This document shows positions 7,381-16,435 of a stretch of DNA of 64,000 nt, piece after piece (positions within the stretch are counted from its first letter, which is position 1; every line of letters begins with the position of its first letter). Both the position numbers and the translations under genes were made by a program. The notes under the pieces were generated by a model. That model saw nothing but the letters and a program-made list of their open reading frames with translations, had not been told where the DNA came from and ran no database searches. The stretch covers positions 682,001 to 746,000 of the forward strand of contig NZ_CP047026.1 in the NCBI RefSeq assembly GCF_009796785.1, read 5' to 3'. Origin of the DNA: Polaribacter sp. L3A8 (GTDB lineage: Bacteria; Bacteroidota; Bacteroidia; Flavobacteriales; Flavobacteriaceae).

Positions 7381-8785
7381 CAGATACTTCGCACTGATCT
7401 AAAGTGTCAGTTACATGCTTTAAAGTTGTTTTTGGGTTGATTAAACACATTCTAATAACCACTTGATTTTGTAAAACGGTAGTTACTAAAAGAGCTTCTT
7501 TAGAATCGACTACCTTAGAAGAGATTTCTTGGTTTAATGTATCTAATTCTTCTTCTGTTAAATCCTTATTTAGAGGATTGTATCTAAAGTTAATAATTGC
7601 TAAAGTTGCAGGAGAAACAATTTCCCAATTTTTACTTTTTCTAAGCGTATCTTCTGTTTTATCTGCTAAATCTATATTGTAGGTAATTGCTTTTTTAAAT
7701 GCATTTAACCCATAGGTTTTAATGGACATGTAGAATTTTAAAGCTCTAAACCTTCTTGTTAATTGAATTCCGTAATCATAAAAATTAATTTCAGATTCGT
7801 TTCCTTCAATATCTCTTAAATATTCTGGTTTTTCACTAAACGTATTGCTTAACCAAGAAGCGTCTTTTACTAATAAACAACCAATTTCGTAAGGCTGAAA
7901 AAACCATTTATGAGGATCTACTGTTAAAGAATCTGCACGTTCTATACCACGTAAAATTCTACTTCCTTTTTTAGATAAAATAGCAGCTCCACCGTAAGCT
8001 CCATCAATATGAAACCAAAGATTTTCTTTTTCACAAATATCAGCTAAATCGTCTAAAGGGTCTACAGTACCTGTGTTTGTAGTACCTGCAGAAGCAATAA
8101 TACAGAAAGGTTTTCTTCCTTCTAATTGATCTTTTGCAATTTCATTTTTAAGTTTATTAATGCTAAACTTAAACTCTAAATCTGTAGGAATTATTTTTAC
8201 CTGCTCTTCCTTAAAACCTAAAACTCTTATTGCCTTAATGTTAGAAGAATGTGCTTGGTCTGATAAATAAATAACTGCATTCGAAAAATCTGGTCCACAT
8301 TTTATTCTTCTAGCGGTTACTAAAGCTGTTAAATTTGCCATAGAACCACCACTTGTAAAAATTCCCCCTCCTTTTGTTACCGGAAAATCAAACATTTTAA
8401 GCAACCAATTTAAGGTAACAATCTCTAGTTCTGCAGCTGCAGGAGAAACAATCCATCCGCCAGAAAAAATATTGAATCCGGTTGCTAAAGAATCTGCCAT
8501 TGTACTTATAAAGTTACTTGGTCCTGGTACAAACGAAAAAGATTTAGGATGCGTAGATATATTACTATTTGGCAATACATTTTTTGCCACAAAATCTAAC
8601 ACTTCGTCTGCAGGTGTTGCATTATCTGGTGCTTCACTTAAAAAAATAGAGTCCATTTCTTCTCTAGAAGCTTTGCTAACTGGTTTTTTATTTTCTTCAT
8701 CTGCATAATGGTCTACAATTAGATCTACAATTTTATAGCCATAAGATTGCATTTCTTTTTTTGTTAAATGAAAAGGTGATTTCAT
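7349..8785 (-). CDS. PLP-dependent group II amino acid decarboxylase family protein
   Basis: This 478-residue protein has the group II decarboxylase pattern of the aromatic-amino-acid, glutamate and diaminobutyrate decarboxylases: GGIFTSGGSMANLTAL, HIDGAYGG (D261) and the PLP lysine in DPHKWFF (K293). Length fits the family. The substrate cannot be read with confidence; aromatic L-amino acids or 2,4-diaminobutyrate are candidates. It is a single gene, convergent with the membrane protein at 6160. Its last 32 bases overlap that gene, including both stop codons. Confidence 0.88.
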   Translation of the reverse strand: MKSPFHLTKKEMQSYGYKIVDLIVDHYADEENKKPVSKASREEMDSIFLSEAPDNATPADEVLDFVAKNVLPNSNISTHPKSFSFVPGPSNFISTMADSLATGFNIFSGGWIVSPAAAELEIVTLNWLLKMFDFPVTKGGGIFTSGGSMANLTALVTARRIKCGPDFSNAVIYLSDQAHSSNIKAIRVLGFKEEQVKIIPTDLEFKFSINKLKNEIAKDQLEGRKPFCIIASAGTTNTGTVDPLDDLADICEKENLWFHIDGAYGGAAILSKKGSRILRGIERADSLTVDPHKWFFQPYEIGCLLVKDASWLSNTFSEKPEYLRDIEGNESEINFYDYGIQLTRRFRALKFYMSIKTYGLNAFKKAITYNIDLADKTEDTLRKSKNWEIVSPATLAIINFRYNPLNKDLTEEELDTLNQEISSKVVDSKEALLVTTVLQNQVVIRMCLINPKTTLKHVTDTLDQCEVSAKQVLLEWNK

Positions 8786-8827
8786 GAAATTCTAATTTTT
8801 ACGCAAATTACAAGAACTTAGAATTCT

Positions 8828-8846
8828 ATTGAGGATAAAACTCAAT
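8828..8846. promoter_or_regulatory. Inverted repeat upstream of decarboxylase gene
   Basis: ATTGAG and CTCAAT are separated by 7 bases, about 43 bases upstream of the decarboxylase start on the minus strand. It could be an operator for an amino-acid-responsive regulator, but there is no other support. Confidence 0.3.
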
Positions 8847-8987
8847 TTTATTCGAATTTACCTCGATATTTAACAGTCTTAATCATTTTATAAAATTACA
8901 GATACCTATTATTTATTTATGATTTAAAGCCTAATATTTCGATAATCATATTGTTTTAACTTATTTATTTGTAATTATTTATAATAG

Positions 8988-9030
8988 TGACAAAAGTCAT
9001 TTTTTATTCTTAATAAGTATACCAAATTTG
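8988..9030 (+). promoter_or_regulatory. Crp/Fnr-type site and likely -7 box before the second RIC-like gene
   Basis: TGACAAAAGTCA (8988-8999) is a perfect TGAC-N4-GTCA palindrome. CAAATTTG (9023-9030) is one base off the TAnnTTTG -7 box. The palindrome centre lies about 41 bp before the predicted start, the same geometry as at nirK. The predicted start falls almost on the ATG at 9033, which either makes the message nearly leaderless or favours the inner ATG at 9066. Confidence 0.5.
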
Positions 9031-9032
9031 TA

Positions 9033-9779
9033 ATGAATTCAAAGCCTCTTATTGTGAAGGATCTAATGAATAAAAGTGTTGCAACGATTGTTACGAATAA
9101 CATTAATACTGCCACTGTTTTTAAAAAATATAAGATAGACTTTAGTATTCATGGAAACCTGTTATTATCTAAAGCATGCCACAAAAAAAAGATTAATTTA
9201 AAGCAAATTATAAGTGATCTAAATGCGGTAAATAATAAAGTTTATTATTTAAAAGATTATAACTCTTGGGACTTAGATTTTCTAATTGACTTTTTAGTGA
9301 ATATTCAGCATGAATATAAAGAAGAAAACATCTTATTATTAAAAGAGTACGGAGAAAAAGTAGCGAATCTTTATAGCCAAGAATATAAAGAACTCCTAAA
9401 AATTAACCGGTTAATACAGAAAATTGCAGACAATATTCTAGAGCATATGAGAAATGAGGAAAAAACAATTTTTCCGTATATAAAAAAACTGGTAGAGGCT
9501 AAAAATAAAAGAACATCAGTAAACACAAATAATTCTCCCTTAAATAGTCCTATAGAATCTATTGAAGATGAGCATGAAAAAGTAACTAAAATATTTAAGA
9601 AGATTTCTAAACTAACAAATAACTACAAAATTCCAGAAAACACGTGTATTTCTTTTAAAGTACTATATCTTAAGTTACAACAATTTGAAGAATTATTATT
9701 AAACCATATCCACATAGAAAATAACATTTTATTTCCGAAAGCTAAAAAATTAGAAAAATCTTTACTTTTAGATATTTAA
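9033..9779 (+). CDS. RIC/YtfE-like hemerythrin protein with altered DUF542 domain
   Basis: This 248-residue paralog aligns end to end with the RIC protein at 1887-2609. The N-terminal DUF542 motif DFCCGGG is DFSIHGN here, so both cysteines are gone. The di-iron ligand patches are kept: NIQHEY, HMRNEE, EDEHEK and HIHIENN. It should bind iron but cannot use the cysteine pair, so the role may be NO or oxygen sensing or iron donation. An in-frame ATG at 9066 with AAGGA just upstream is an alternative start and still gives a complete domain. It is a single gene behind a Crp/Fnr-type site. Confidence 0.85.
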   Translation: MNSKPLIVKDLMNKSVATIVTNNINTATVFKKYKIDFSIHGNLLLSKACHKKKINLKQIISDLNAVNNKVYYLKDYNSWDLDFLIDFLVNIQHEYKEENILLLKEYGEKVANLYSQEYKELLKINRLIQKIADNILEHMRNEEKTIFPYIKKLVEAKNKRTSVNTNNSPLNSPIESIEDEHEKVTKIFKKISKLTNNYKIPENTCISFKVLYLKLQQFEELLLNHIHIENNILFPKAKKLEKSLLLDI

Positions 9780-9827
9780 TTAAACTAATTTTCACTTATC
9801 TTTAATAGGTAGCCATTTTCTTTTCAT

Positions 9828-9835
9828 TATTTTTG
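9828..9835 (+). promoter_or_regulatory. -7 promoter box for ostA-like operon
   Basis: TATTTTTG fits TAnnTTTG and lies 17 bases before the TTG start at 9852. No clear -33 TTG was found. Confidence 0.4.
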
Positions 9836-9851
9836 CGTCAAATTCATCAAT

Positions 9852-11495
9852 TTGAAAAGAATACTTTTATTATTTATTATTTTTTCTTCGCTCAATTCTT
9901 TCTCTCAAGAAAAGAAAAAAATTCAATATTACGCAGAACAGCAAGAAGCTGATGAAGAAAAATACCCAGGAGCAACATTATTAATAGGTAATGTTAAAAT
10001 GATACATGATGGTATTATTTTAACAAGCCAACAAGCATTATACTATAAAGATAAAAACTTCTTTAAAGCTATTGGAAATGTGTTAATTAAGCAAGGCGAT
10101 ACCATTACACAAACTAGTAATTACACCGATTACGATGCCAATTCTAAGCAAGCACTTTCTTGGGGAAATGTGGTTTTAAAAGACCCAACAATGACCTTAA
10201 CAACAGATACATTACATTTTGATCGATTAAATCAAAAATTATATTACAGAAGTTACGCAACTATAAAAGACGAAACAAATACCTTAAAAAGTAAAAATGG
10301 AAACTTTTATTTAGAAGATAAAAAGTTTACAGCAACCACAAGAGTTACCGTGGTAAACCCAGAACACCACTTAGAATCTGATCATTTAGATTATTATACA
10401 AACTCTGGACTTACCTATTTATACGGGCCAACAACCATTACAAATACACAAAACGACAATAGAATTTATTGTGAAAAAGGATTTTACAATACCAAAACAG
10501 ATATCTCTCACTTTGTAAAAAATGCAAAACTCTTTTTAAAAGAAAGAACTGTAGAAGGCGATAGTTTGTATTATGATAAAAATAAAGGTTTTGCTTCTGC
10601 AACCAATAATATTCAGGTAATTGATACGGTTCAGAATTTTATCACTAAAGGAAACTATGCAGAAATTTTTGAGTTAAAAGACTCACTTTATATTATAAAA
10701 CGAGCAGTTGCCATTTCAATTATAGACAAAGACTCTATGTTTATTCATGGTGATACTATTTTAGTTACAGGTAAACCAGAAAAAAGAATTGTAAGAACGT
10801 ATCATAATGTTAAAATCTTTAAATCAGATTTACAAGGAAAGTGCGATTCTATTCATACAAACCAATCTACAGGTTTAACCAAAATGTTTAAAAAACCTGT
10901 AATTTGGTCAGATAAAAATCAAATTACCGGAGATACCATACATTTATTATCTAATGTAGAAACAGAAAAATTAGACTCATTAAAGGTTTTAAATAATTCT
11001 TTTATTGTTTCTAAAGACTCTCTTTCTGATAAAAATTACGACCAGATTAAAGGTAGAAATATGTTTGGTAAATTTAAAGAAAACAAGCTACACTTACTGC
11101 TCGTTAAAGGAAATGCCGAATCTGTTTATTATAATAGAAATGCCGAAACCCAAGTTTTAGAAACCATTACTAAAGAAATATCTAGTAATATAGAATTCAC
11201 TTTAGATAAAGGACAAATTGAAACGATAAAATATTTAAAAAAATCTGATGGTAATACCTATCCTCCATCAAAATTACCAGACGATGTTAGAGAGCTACAA
11301 GGCTTTATTTGGCGAGAAGATGAACAACCTAAAAAGATGGAAGATATTTTTATCCATGACGATACAAGTAAAATCCCTCTAAAAGAGGATGAAAAAGAGA
11401 AAAAAGCACCTGTAATTCTTAAGAATAAAAAGAAGCTTACTACAGAGCTAAAGCCCAAAGCTCTAAAACCTAATAGTTTTCCTAAAAAACAATAA
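9852..11495 (+). CDS. OstA-like protein (LptA/LptD N-terminal-like, LPS transport)
   Basis: This 547-residue exported protein starts at TTG and has a signal peptide (LKRILLLFIIFSSLNSFSQ). It is built of repeated short beta-strand units of the OstA/LptA jellyroll type, such as YEANS-like turns, LKSKNGNFYLEDKKF, CEKGFYNTKTD and VEGDSLYYDKNKG. Such proteins bridge lipopolysaccharide across the periplasm. It lacks the barrel of full LptD, so it is more like LptA or the N-terminal part of LptD. The C-terminal 60 residues are rich in Lys, Glu and Pro. The next gene starts 2 bases after its stop. Confidence 0.85.
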   Translation: MKRILLLFIIFSSLNSFSQEKKKIQYYAEQQEADEEKYPGATLLIGNVKMIHDGIILTSQQALYYKDKNFFKAIGNVLIKQGDTITQTSNYTDYDANSKQALSWGNVVLKDPTMTLTTDTLHFDRLNQKLYYRSYATIKDETNTLKSKNGNFYLEDKKFTATTRVTVVNPEHHLESDHLDYYTNSGLTYLYGPTTITNTQNDNRIYCEKGFYNTKTDISHFVKNAKLFLKERTVEGDSLYYDKNKGFASATNNIQVIDTVQNFITKGNYAEIFELKDSLYIIKRAVAISIIDKDSMFIHGDTILVTGKPEKRIVRTYHNVKIFKSDLQGKCDSIHTNQSTGLTKMFKKPVIWSDKNQITGDTIHLLSNVETEKLDSLKVLNNSFIVSKDSLSDKNYDQIKGRNMFGKFKENKLHLLLVKGNAESVYYNRNAETQVLETITKEISSNIEFTLDKGQIETIKYLKKSDGNTYPPSKLPDDVRELQGFIWREDEQPKKMEDIFIHDDTSKIPLKEDEKEKKAPVILKNKKKLTTELKPKALKPNSFPKKQ

Positions 11496-11497
11496 TC

Positions 11498-12679
11498 TTG
11501 AAAACAGATTTTTTTAAATACCAAGCACAAACAACTCCTCACCCACTTGCTATTGAAATCTCTAAGGCAAAAGGAAGTTATATTTACGATACTTCTGGTA
11601 AAGAATATTTAGACTTTGTTGCCGGAGTATCTGCAAATAGTTTAGGTCATAACCATCCAAAAGTTACAGAAGCTATAAAAAATCAATTAGATTCTTATGC
11701 ACATGTAATGGTTTATGGCGAGTTTATTCAGCAACCACAAGTAACACTTTGTAAATTATTAGCACAAAATTCTCCAGAGAATTTAAATGCTGTTTATATT
11801 ACAAATTCAGGAACAGAAGCTACAGAAGGTGCTTTAAAATTAGCAAAAAGAGTTACCAATAGAGCAGAAATAATTGCTGCAAAGAACTCTTATCATGGTA
11901 ACACCATGGGATCTATGAGTGTTTCTGGAGTAGAACAACAGAACCAAGCTTTTAGACCTTTAATTCCGGGTACAAAATTTATTGGTTTCAATAATGAAAA
12001 TGATATTGCCAAAATTACCACTAAAACTGCTGCTGTAATATTAGAAACCATACAAGGTGGTGCTGGTTTTATTGAACCTCAAAATGGTTTTTTATCCAAA
12101 GTAAAACAACGTTGTATTGAAGTTGGAGCTCTATTAATTTTAGACGAAATACAAACAGGAATAGGTAGAACAGGTACTTTTTGGGGATTTGAAAACTATA
12201 ATGTAGTTCCAGATATTGTTATTACTGGTAAAGGTTTGGGAGGTGGAATGCCAATTGGAGCTTTTATTTCTTCGTTCGAAATGATGAGCTTATTAAAAGA
12301 CAATCCTAAATTGGGGCATATTTCTACATTTGCTGGTCATCCTGTAATTTCTGCCGCTGCAGTAGCAACCGTAAAAGAAATTACTGAAAATAACTTTACT
12401 AAAGAAGCTTTACGAAAAGAATCACTTATTAGAAAACATTTAATTCATCCTTCAATTAAAGAAATTAGAGGAAAAGGTTTAATGTTAGCTGCTATTTTAG
12501 AAACTCCAGAACTAAACGCTAAAGTAGTTTTGAAATGTTTAGAAAACGGATTAATTCTATTCTTTCTACTCTTTGAAACGAGCGCAATGAGAATTACGCC
12601 TCCACTTACTGTTACTGATGAAGAGATTTTAAAAGGTTGTGCTATTATTATTGATACTATTAATGAAGTAAACCAATAA
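11498..12679 (+). CDS. Class III aminotransferase (acetylornithine-type family)
   Basis: This 393-residue protein starts with TTG two bases after the ostA-like stop. It has the class III pattern: YIFDTSGKEYLDF-like opening, NSGTEATEGALKLA, LDEIQTGIGRTG and the PLP lysine in DIVITGKGLGGGMP. It transfers amino groups between an omega-amino compound and a keto acid. ArgD, omega-aminotransferase and 4-aminobutyrate aminotransferase are all possible. No arginine genes are nearby, so no symbol is given. Pairing with the ostA-like gene suggests shared transcription only. Confidence 0.88.
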   Translation: MKTDFFKYQAQTTPHPLAIEISKAKGSYIYDTSGKEYLDFVAGVSANSLGHNHPKVTEAIKNQLDSYAHVMVYGEFIQQPQVTLCKLLAQNSPENLNAVYITNSGTEATEGALKLAKRVTNRAEIIAAKNSYHGNTMGSMSVSGVEQQNQAFRPLIPGTKFIGFNNENDIAKITTKTAAVILETIQGGAGFIEPQNGFLSKVKQRCIEVGALLILDEIQTGIGRTGTFWGFENYNVVPDIVITGKGLGGGMPIGAFISSFEMMSLLKDNPKLGHISTFAGHPVISAAAVATVKEITENNFTKEALRKESLIRKHLIHPSIKEIRGKGLMLAAILETPELNAKVVLKCLENGLILFFLLFETSAMRITPPLTVTDEEILKGCAIIIDTINEVNQ

Positions 12680-12824
12680 TTACTTCCTTTTATTAATCTT
12701 TAATTAATCAACAACCTCGCCCCAAAGATACAAAGTATGCTTACGAAACATGTTTTTTCATTTCGAAGCAAGCCTATGTGAATTAAACCCTTGGCTATCG
12801 CCCTGCGATTAAAAACAGAAAAGA

Positions 12825-12846
12825 GCAATTATATACATATAATTGC
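12825..12846. terminator. Hairpin between convergent genes
   Basis: GCAATTATAT and ATATAATTGC are separated by 2 bases, giving a 10-bp stem. It lies between the aminotransferase and the minus-strand lipoprotein gene. T-rich sequence follows weakly, so it is a likely but not strong terminator. The rest of 12680-12894 shows nothing recognisable. Confidence 0.5.
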
Positions 12847-12894
12847 CCTTCAAATAAATCAACCATTAACATAATAGTAGATTATTCTTTTCTG

Positions 12895-13788
12895 TTATCT
12901 AATTACACTTCCTGTTAAAACTGCTAATGGTCCTGCTCCCATAGAAATTACTGTATGGTTTTCTGCATCTGCTGGTACAACATGCGCTAAAGGTTTTAAT
13001 GCAAATGGTGCAGCACTATTATCTGGACTTGGCTCTACAGAAATTACTACTGTTTTACCTTTTAAATCTGTTGGAAAATCTACACCTGCTGCAGATCCTA
13101 TAACATAATCTTCTCCTGGATAACCTGGTCCGTTATTTACAGCCCCTTTAAAAGGTGAACTTGCTGCGTTATCATCTGCTGCGTCAACTGCAGTAAATGT
13201 ACCTGTACTTACTGGTGTTCCATTTAAAACAACCCATCCTTCATATTTCCATCCTTCAGGTAAAGTTGGTAAACTTAAACCTGCAACTGCTGGCTCAATC
13301 GTATTATCTAAAAACCAAACTCCGCTTGCTTCATTCGTAGTATCTGCATCGGTTGGCGTTGCTAAAATATATTTACCCCAAGAATTACTAAAATCACCTA
13401 CAATTCCTGTAGAAGTAACATTTGCAGAATTTCCAGAAAAATCTCCTGCTAAAACTTTAGTTGCTGCTGGCGCTAAAGCTGCTGCTCCGGTTTCTCCTGC
13501 TGGCTCAATAGATAAAACAAATGTTGTTGCTGCTTCTAAGTCATCAATTCCTACAATATATGTTTGCGGAAAAGACACACTTGTAAAAGTACCTGTACTT
13601 ACTGGGCTACCATTTACAATTAACCATCCTTCGTAAACGAAATCAGCTCCTAATTCTTCTAAACCTGTAAAGTCTACTGTTAAACTTCCTGTTGTTGGTA
13701 AATTGTTGTTGTTGTTGTCATCATCACTACAAGCTACAAAAGTTGTTGCGATTGCAAATGCGATTGCTAAATTTAAAATTTTTTTCAT
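12895..13788 (-). CDS. Lipoprotein with two anti-sigma-K-like repeat domains
   Basis: This is a 297-residue lipoprotein (lipobox TFVACS) followed by an Asp/Asn spacer (DDDNNNNN). It contains two related domains of about 115 residues. Both carry the pattern YEGW-(x)-NGxPVSTGTFT and later a V-(x)-SIEP or ISVEP strand. This pattern is like the C-terminal RskA domain of anti-sigma factors, but no membrane helix or sigma-binding zinc finger is present. The role is unknown. It is downstream of the Crp/Fnr gene on the same strand with a 75-base gap, so they may be co-transcribed. Confidence 0.7.
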   Translation of the reverse strand: MKKILNLAIAFAIATTFVACSDDDNNNNNLPTTGSLTVDFTGLEELGADFVYEGWLIVNGSPVSTGTFTSVSFPQTYIVGIDDLEAATTFVLSIEPAGETGAAALAPAATKVLAGDFSGNSANVTSTGIVGDFSNSWGKYILATPTDADTTNEASGVWFLDNTIEPAVAGLSLPTLPEGWKYEGWVVLNGTPVSTGTFTAVDAADDNAASSPFKGAVNNGPGYPGEDYVIGSAAGVDFPTDLKGKTVVISVEPSPDNSAAPFALKPLAHVVPADAENHTVISMGAGPLAVLTGSVIR

Positions 13789-13863
13789 CTTATTAATATT
13801 TATGTTAATGTTGATGACAAAGTTATGCGCTTATTACGTAGTGAAATGTTAGCTAGCTAACAC

Positions 13864-14535
13864 TTATGCAATTTTTTGAAGTAATCTTATTTCTTTTCTA
13901 TTAAATGTAATAATATTTGCATCTTTTAACTCATTCATTAACACATTTAAATTAGACCTAGAGGTACCAATTAAGGATGCAATATCTTTTTGGGTATAAG
14001 GGTGTTCTATTATTTTATCTCCTGTTTTTTCACAATCATGCCCATACTCCTCGCACAATTCTTTCATAAATTCTAAAAACCTAGTTTTAGAATCTTTAAA
14101 TAAAATTAATTGTAATCTTCTTTCTAATTTTTTAAAACGAAAACCTAAAAATTTATATATTTTTAAACTAAAGGTTTTGTTATCACGCATTAAATCGTGC
14201 ATAGTGTCTACTCCTATTGGACAAATTGACGTAGATGCATCTACAGATTGGGCAAATTCATTTCTTGTTTCTTCTCCTAAAATGGCTTTTTCTCCAAACA
14301 ATTCTCCTTTTGTTAAAATTGCTTTTACCACTTCGGTACCATCTTCATTATAGTACCCAATTTTAACTTTTCCTTTTTCTATTAAATAAACCTTACTTGC
14401 TGCGTCTTCTTCAAAGTAGATGTAATCACTTTTTTTATAAGCATCAAAATTATGACACTTTTTATATTCTTTAAATTTGTGTGGACAAAGTAGATTAAAT
14501 AAGTTTACATTATCAAAAAACCATAAGTTATTCAT
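13864..14535 (-). CDS. Crp/Fnr family transcription regulator
   Basis: This 223-residue protein has an N-terminal cyclic-nucleotide-binding-like beta roll (YIYFEEDAASKVYLIEKGKVKIGYY, GELFGEKAILGEE), a long dimer helix and a C-terminal winged helix (YTQKDIASLIGTSRSNLNVLMNEL). Two cysteines lie near the start (LLCPHKFKEYKKC), but not in the four-Cys FNR layout, so it may sense NO through haem or another ligand. It is the only Crp/Fnr gene here and a candidate for the TGAT/TGAC palindromes upstream of nirK and of the second RIC-like gene. Confidence 0.9.
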   Translation of the reverse strand: MNNLWFFDNVNLFNLLCPHKFKEYKKCHNFDAYKKSDYIYFEEDAASKVYLIEKGKVKIGYYNEDGTEVVKAILTKGELFGEKAILGEETRNEFAQSVDASTSICPIGVDTMHDLMRDNKTFSLKIYKFLGFRFKKLERRLQLILFKDSKTRFLEFMKELCEEYGHDCEKTGDKIIEHPYTQKDIASLIGTSRSNLNVLMNELKDANIITFNRKEIRLLQKIA

Positions 14536-14605
14536 AAAAAATTAATTTAGTTTTGGTTCTTTAATAAGTCTAAAAATGTAGTAATAGCTTACAAAAACAC
14601 AGAAC

Positions 14606-15301
14606 TTAAATAACTAATTTTAGTAATAAATTGGGGTTAGGACAATTTTTTTGATAAAATGCTATATTTTCTTCGGATGAAACTCCTGGATAATCTCCAA
14701 AATTATCTTCTAAATCTCTAATAATTTGAAAATGTAAATGTGGTGCATAATCGCCATTTACAGAAGAACCACCTAAATATCCAATGGTATTTCCCTGTAA
14801 AACAGTATCTCCTATTTTTAAGTTTTCTATGGATGCTAACGATAAATGTCCATATAAAGTATAAAACACCTCTTTTTCTATTTGATGTTTTAAAATAATC
14901 GTTGGGCCATAGTCTCCATAATTCTCATTATTTTTAAAACTATGTAATTCTCCATCTAAAGCTGCTAATACTTTTGTTTTTTCAGCACACCATAAATCAA
15001 TACCTAAATGAATGTTTCTCTGTTTTTCTTTAGATTGATTCTTAAAATAAGTACTTCTGTCGTAGATATTTCTTTTTTCTAAATAACCACCAAATGCAAC
15101 TTCAGCGTTAATTTTTTTGAGAAAAGATTTCAAATATGTTTCCCATTCTGTGGATGAAGAAATATCAAAACTTAATAACTCTTTATTTTTTGATGAAATA
15201 GCTATCGGGTAATAATTGTCTAAAGAAATACTTGCATCAATTACAGATATTGGATCTTTTGATATTTGGCTTAAAAAATGATTAAATTTTTCGGTATTCA
15301 T
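14606..15301 (-). CDS. M23 family metallopeptidase
   Basis: The protein has 231 residues when started at ATG 15301 (an upstream in-frame Met at 15316 adds only MFLLL). The LytM domain is in the second half: HLGIDLWC (first zinc ligands), then GYLGGSSVNGDYAPHLHFQI with the HxH ligand. The family cuts peptidoglycan cross-bridges. No signal peptide or membrane segment is seen, which is unusual for a wall enzyme; the export route or substrate is unclear. One IS1595 copy starts about 50 bases upstream. Confidence 0.85.
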   Translation of the reverse strand: MNTEKFNHFLSQISKDPISVIDASISLDNYYPIAISSKNKELLSFDISSSTEWETYLKSFLKKINAEVAFGGYLEKRNIYDRSTYFKNQSKEKQRNIHLGIDLWCAEKTKVLAALDGELHSFKNNENYGDYGPTIILKHQIEKEVFYTLYGHLSLASIENLKIGDTVLQGNTIGYLGGSSVNGDYAPHLHFQIIRDLEDNFGDYPGVSSEENIAFYQKNCPNPNLLLKLVI

Positions 15302-15352
15302 AAGTAAAAGGAACAAAAAAAACTATGAAGAGTTTTTTATTTATATAATTTT

Positions 15353-16314
15353 ATAGAGGTCAGTAGTTAGTTACATATAATTTTGTGATGTTCTACTTTC
15401 TCCTTTTCAACCATTTTAGTTATTAAGTTATTGAATATTGTTGCTTTACTTTGTGATCGATTAATTCTAAAACAAAATTCATTAAAATATCTATTTAGAT
15501 TAAAGTCACTAACCCAAGAATACGTTGTTCTTATCCAAGATTTCACTTGATGAATCATTGTATGAAGTGCTTTAAAATTCATACCACCATTACTTTCTAT
15601 TTGAGTAATATTATAAACTTTAGCAATAGGCCTGTAACCTCTCCATTTGTCGGTTATCACTTTAGCTTCTCGACTGATATGATTCACAAAAATATATTGC
15701 AAATAACTAGCTGAAAAATCTTCGATTCTCATGGCATACATTCTTTTAACTTTTCCATCTTGAGTTAGTTCAACAGCAGTTATAGCTTTCTTTTTCTTAG
15801 CATTATAACTTCTTCCTACTTTGTCTTTTTCTCGTCCACCCAAAACAAATTCATCTACATGAACAATACCAGTCATAGGACTATTTCCACTACTTTCCAT
15901 TGCTTCTATAATTTTGAGCATAAATAAACGGGCTGTATTTTCTGTTACGCTAAAACGAACTGCAACATAACTAGCAGAAAGGCTTTTAGTACTTGTACTC
16001 ATTTCAAAAACAATAAAAAAAGCTTTTCTAACACCAAACTTTACCTTGTGAAAAAGTGTGTTTGAGGTAGATGATTCTTGATGAGAACAAATATTACATG
16101 TACGTGAAAAATCTTTTCTTATTTGAGCCTTTTTATGACCACATTTAACACATTGAAATCCATCTTTCCATTTAATATCTGCCAAGTATTTCTTGCAATC
16201 TTCATCCGTTTTAAACCGATCAGCAAACTCTAGAAGATTTTGTCCTTTAAATATATTCATAATAATACTCTATTTATTGACTTTAAAGATATGAATTTAA
16301 ATACTGACCTCTAT
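15353..16314 (-). mobile_element. IS1595-family insertion sequence, copy 1
   Basis: The element is 962 bp with terminal inverted repeats ATAGAGGTCAGTA and TACTGACCTCTAT. It carries one transposase gene on the minus strand. AATTTT borders both ends (15347-15352 and 16315-16320), a possible 6-base direct repeat; a clean 8-bp duplication is not visible. Copy 2 (54387-55348) has the same length in the opposite orientation. Confidence 0.92.
15367..16260 (-). CDS. IS1595 family transposase (copy 1)
   Basis: The transposase has 297 residues. The N-terminal zinc ribbon (CVKCGHKKAQ, later CNIC) is followed by an ISXO2-like DDE/N domain: VHVDEFVLGG, ITDKWRGYRPI, and NGGMNFKALHTMIHQVKSW. It looks complete and differs from copy 2 by six residues, for example CGHKK against CGHNK and YRPIAKVYN against YRPIAKAYN. 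The element separates the M23 and TlpA-like genes. Confidence 0.95.
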   Translation of the reverse strand: MNIFKGQNLLEFADRFKTDEDCKKYLADIKWKDGFQCVKCGHKKAQIRKDFSRTCNICSHQESSTSNTLFHKVKFGVRKAFFIVFEMSTSTKSLSASYVAVRFSVTENTARLFMLKIIEAMESSGNSPMTGIVHVDEFVLGGREKDKVGRSYNAKKKKAITAVELTQDGKVKRMYAMRIEDFSASYLQYIFVNHISREAKVITDKWRGYRPIAKVYNITQIESNGGMNFKALHTMIHQVKSWIRTTYSWVSDFNLNRYFNEFCFRINRSQSKATIFNNLITKMVEKEKVEHHKIICN

Positions 16315-16435
16315 AATTTTAATTAGGACTTTTATTTAAGGTTATAATATCATTATAAAAACATTTGACGAAGTTTTTAAATAACTTTAAGAATTACTGC
16401 TTACTAGTTTGGTTTAAACAAAAAGTTAATCCATG

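Noticed and set aside
12680..12894. Structured RNA between the aminotransferase and the lipoprotein gene
   Set aside because: Only the 10-bp hairpin is clear; no known RNA signature was found.
15345..16322. 8-bp target duplication around IS1595 copy 1
   Set aside because: Only AATTTT is shared in register; an exact 8-base match is not present.
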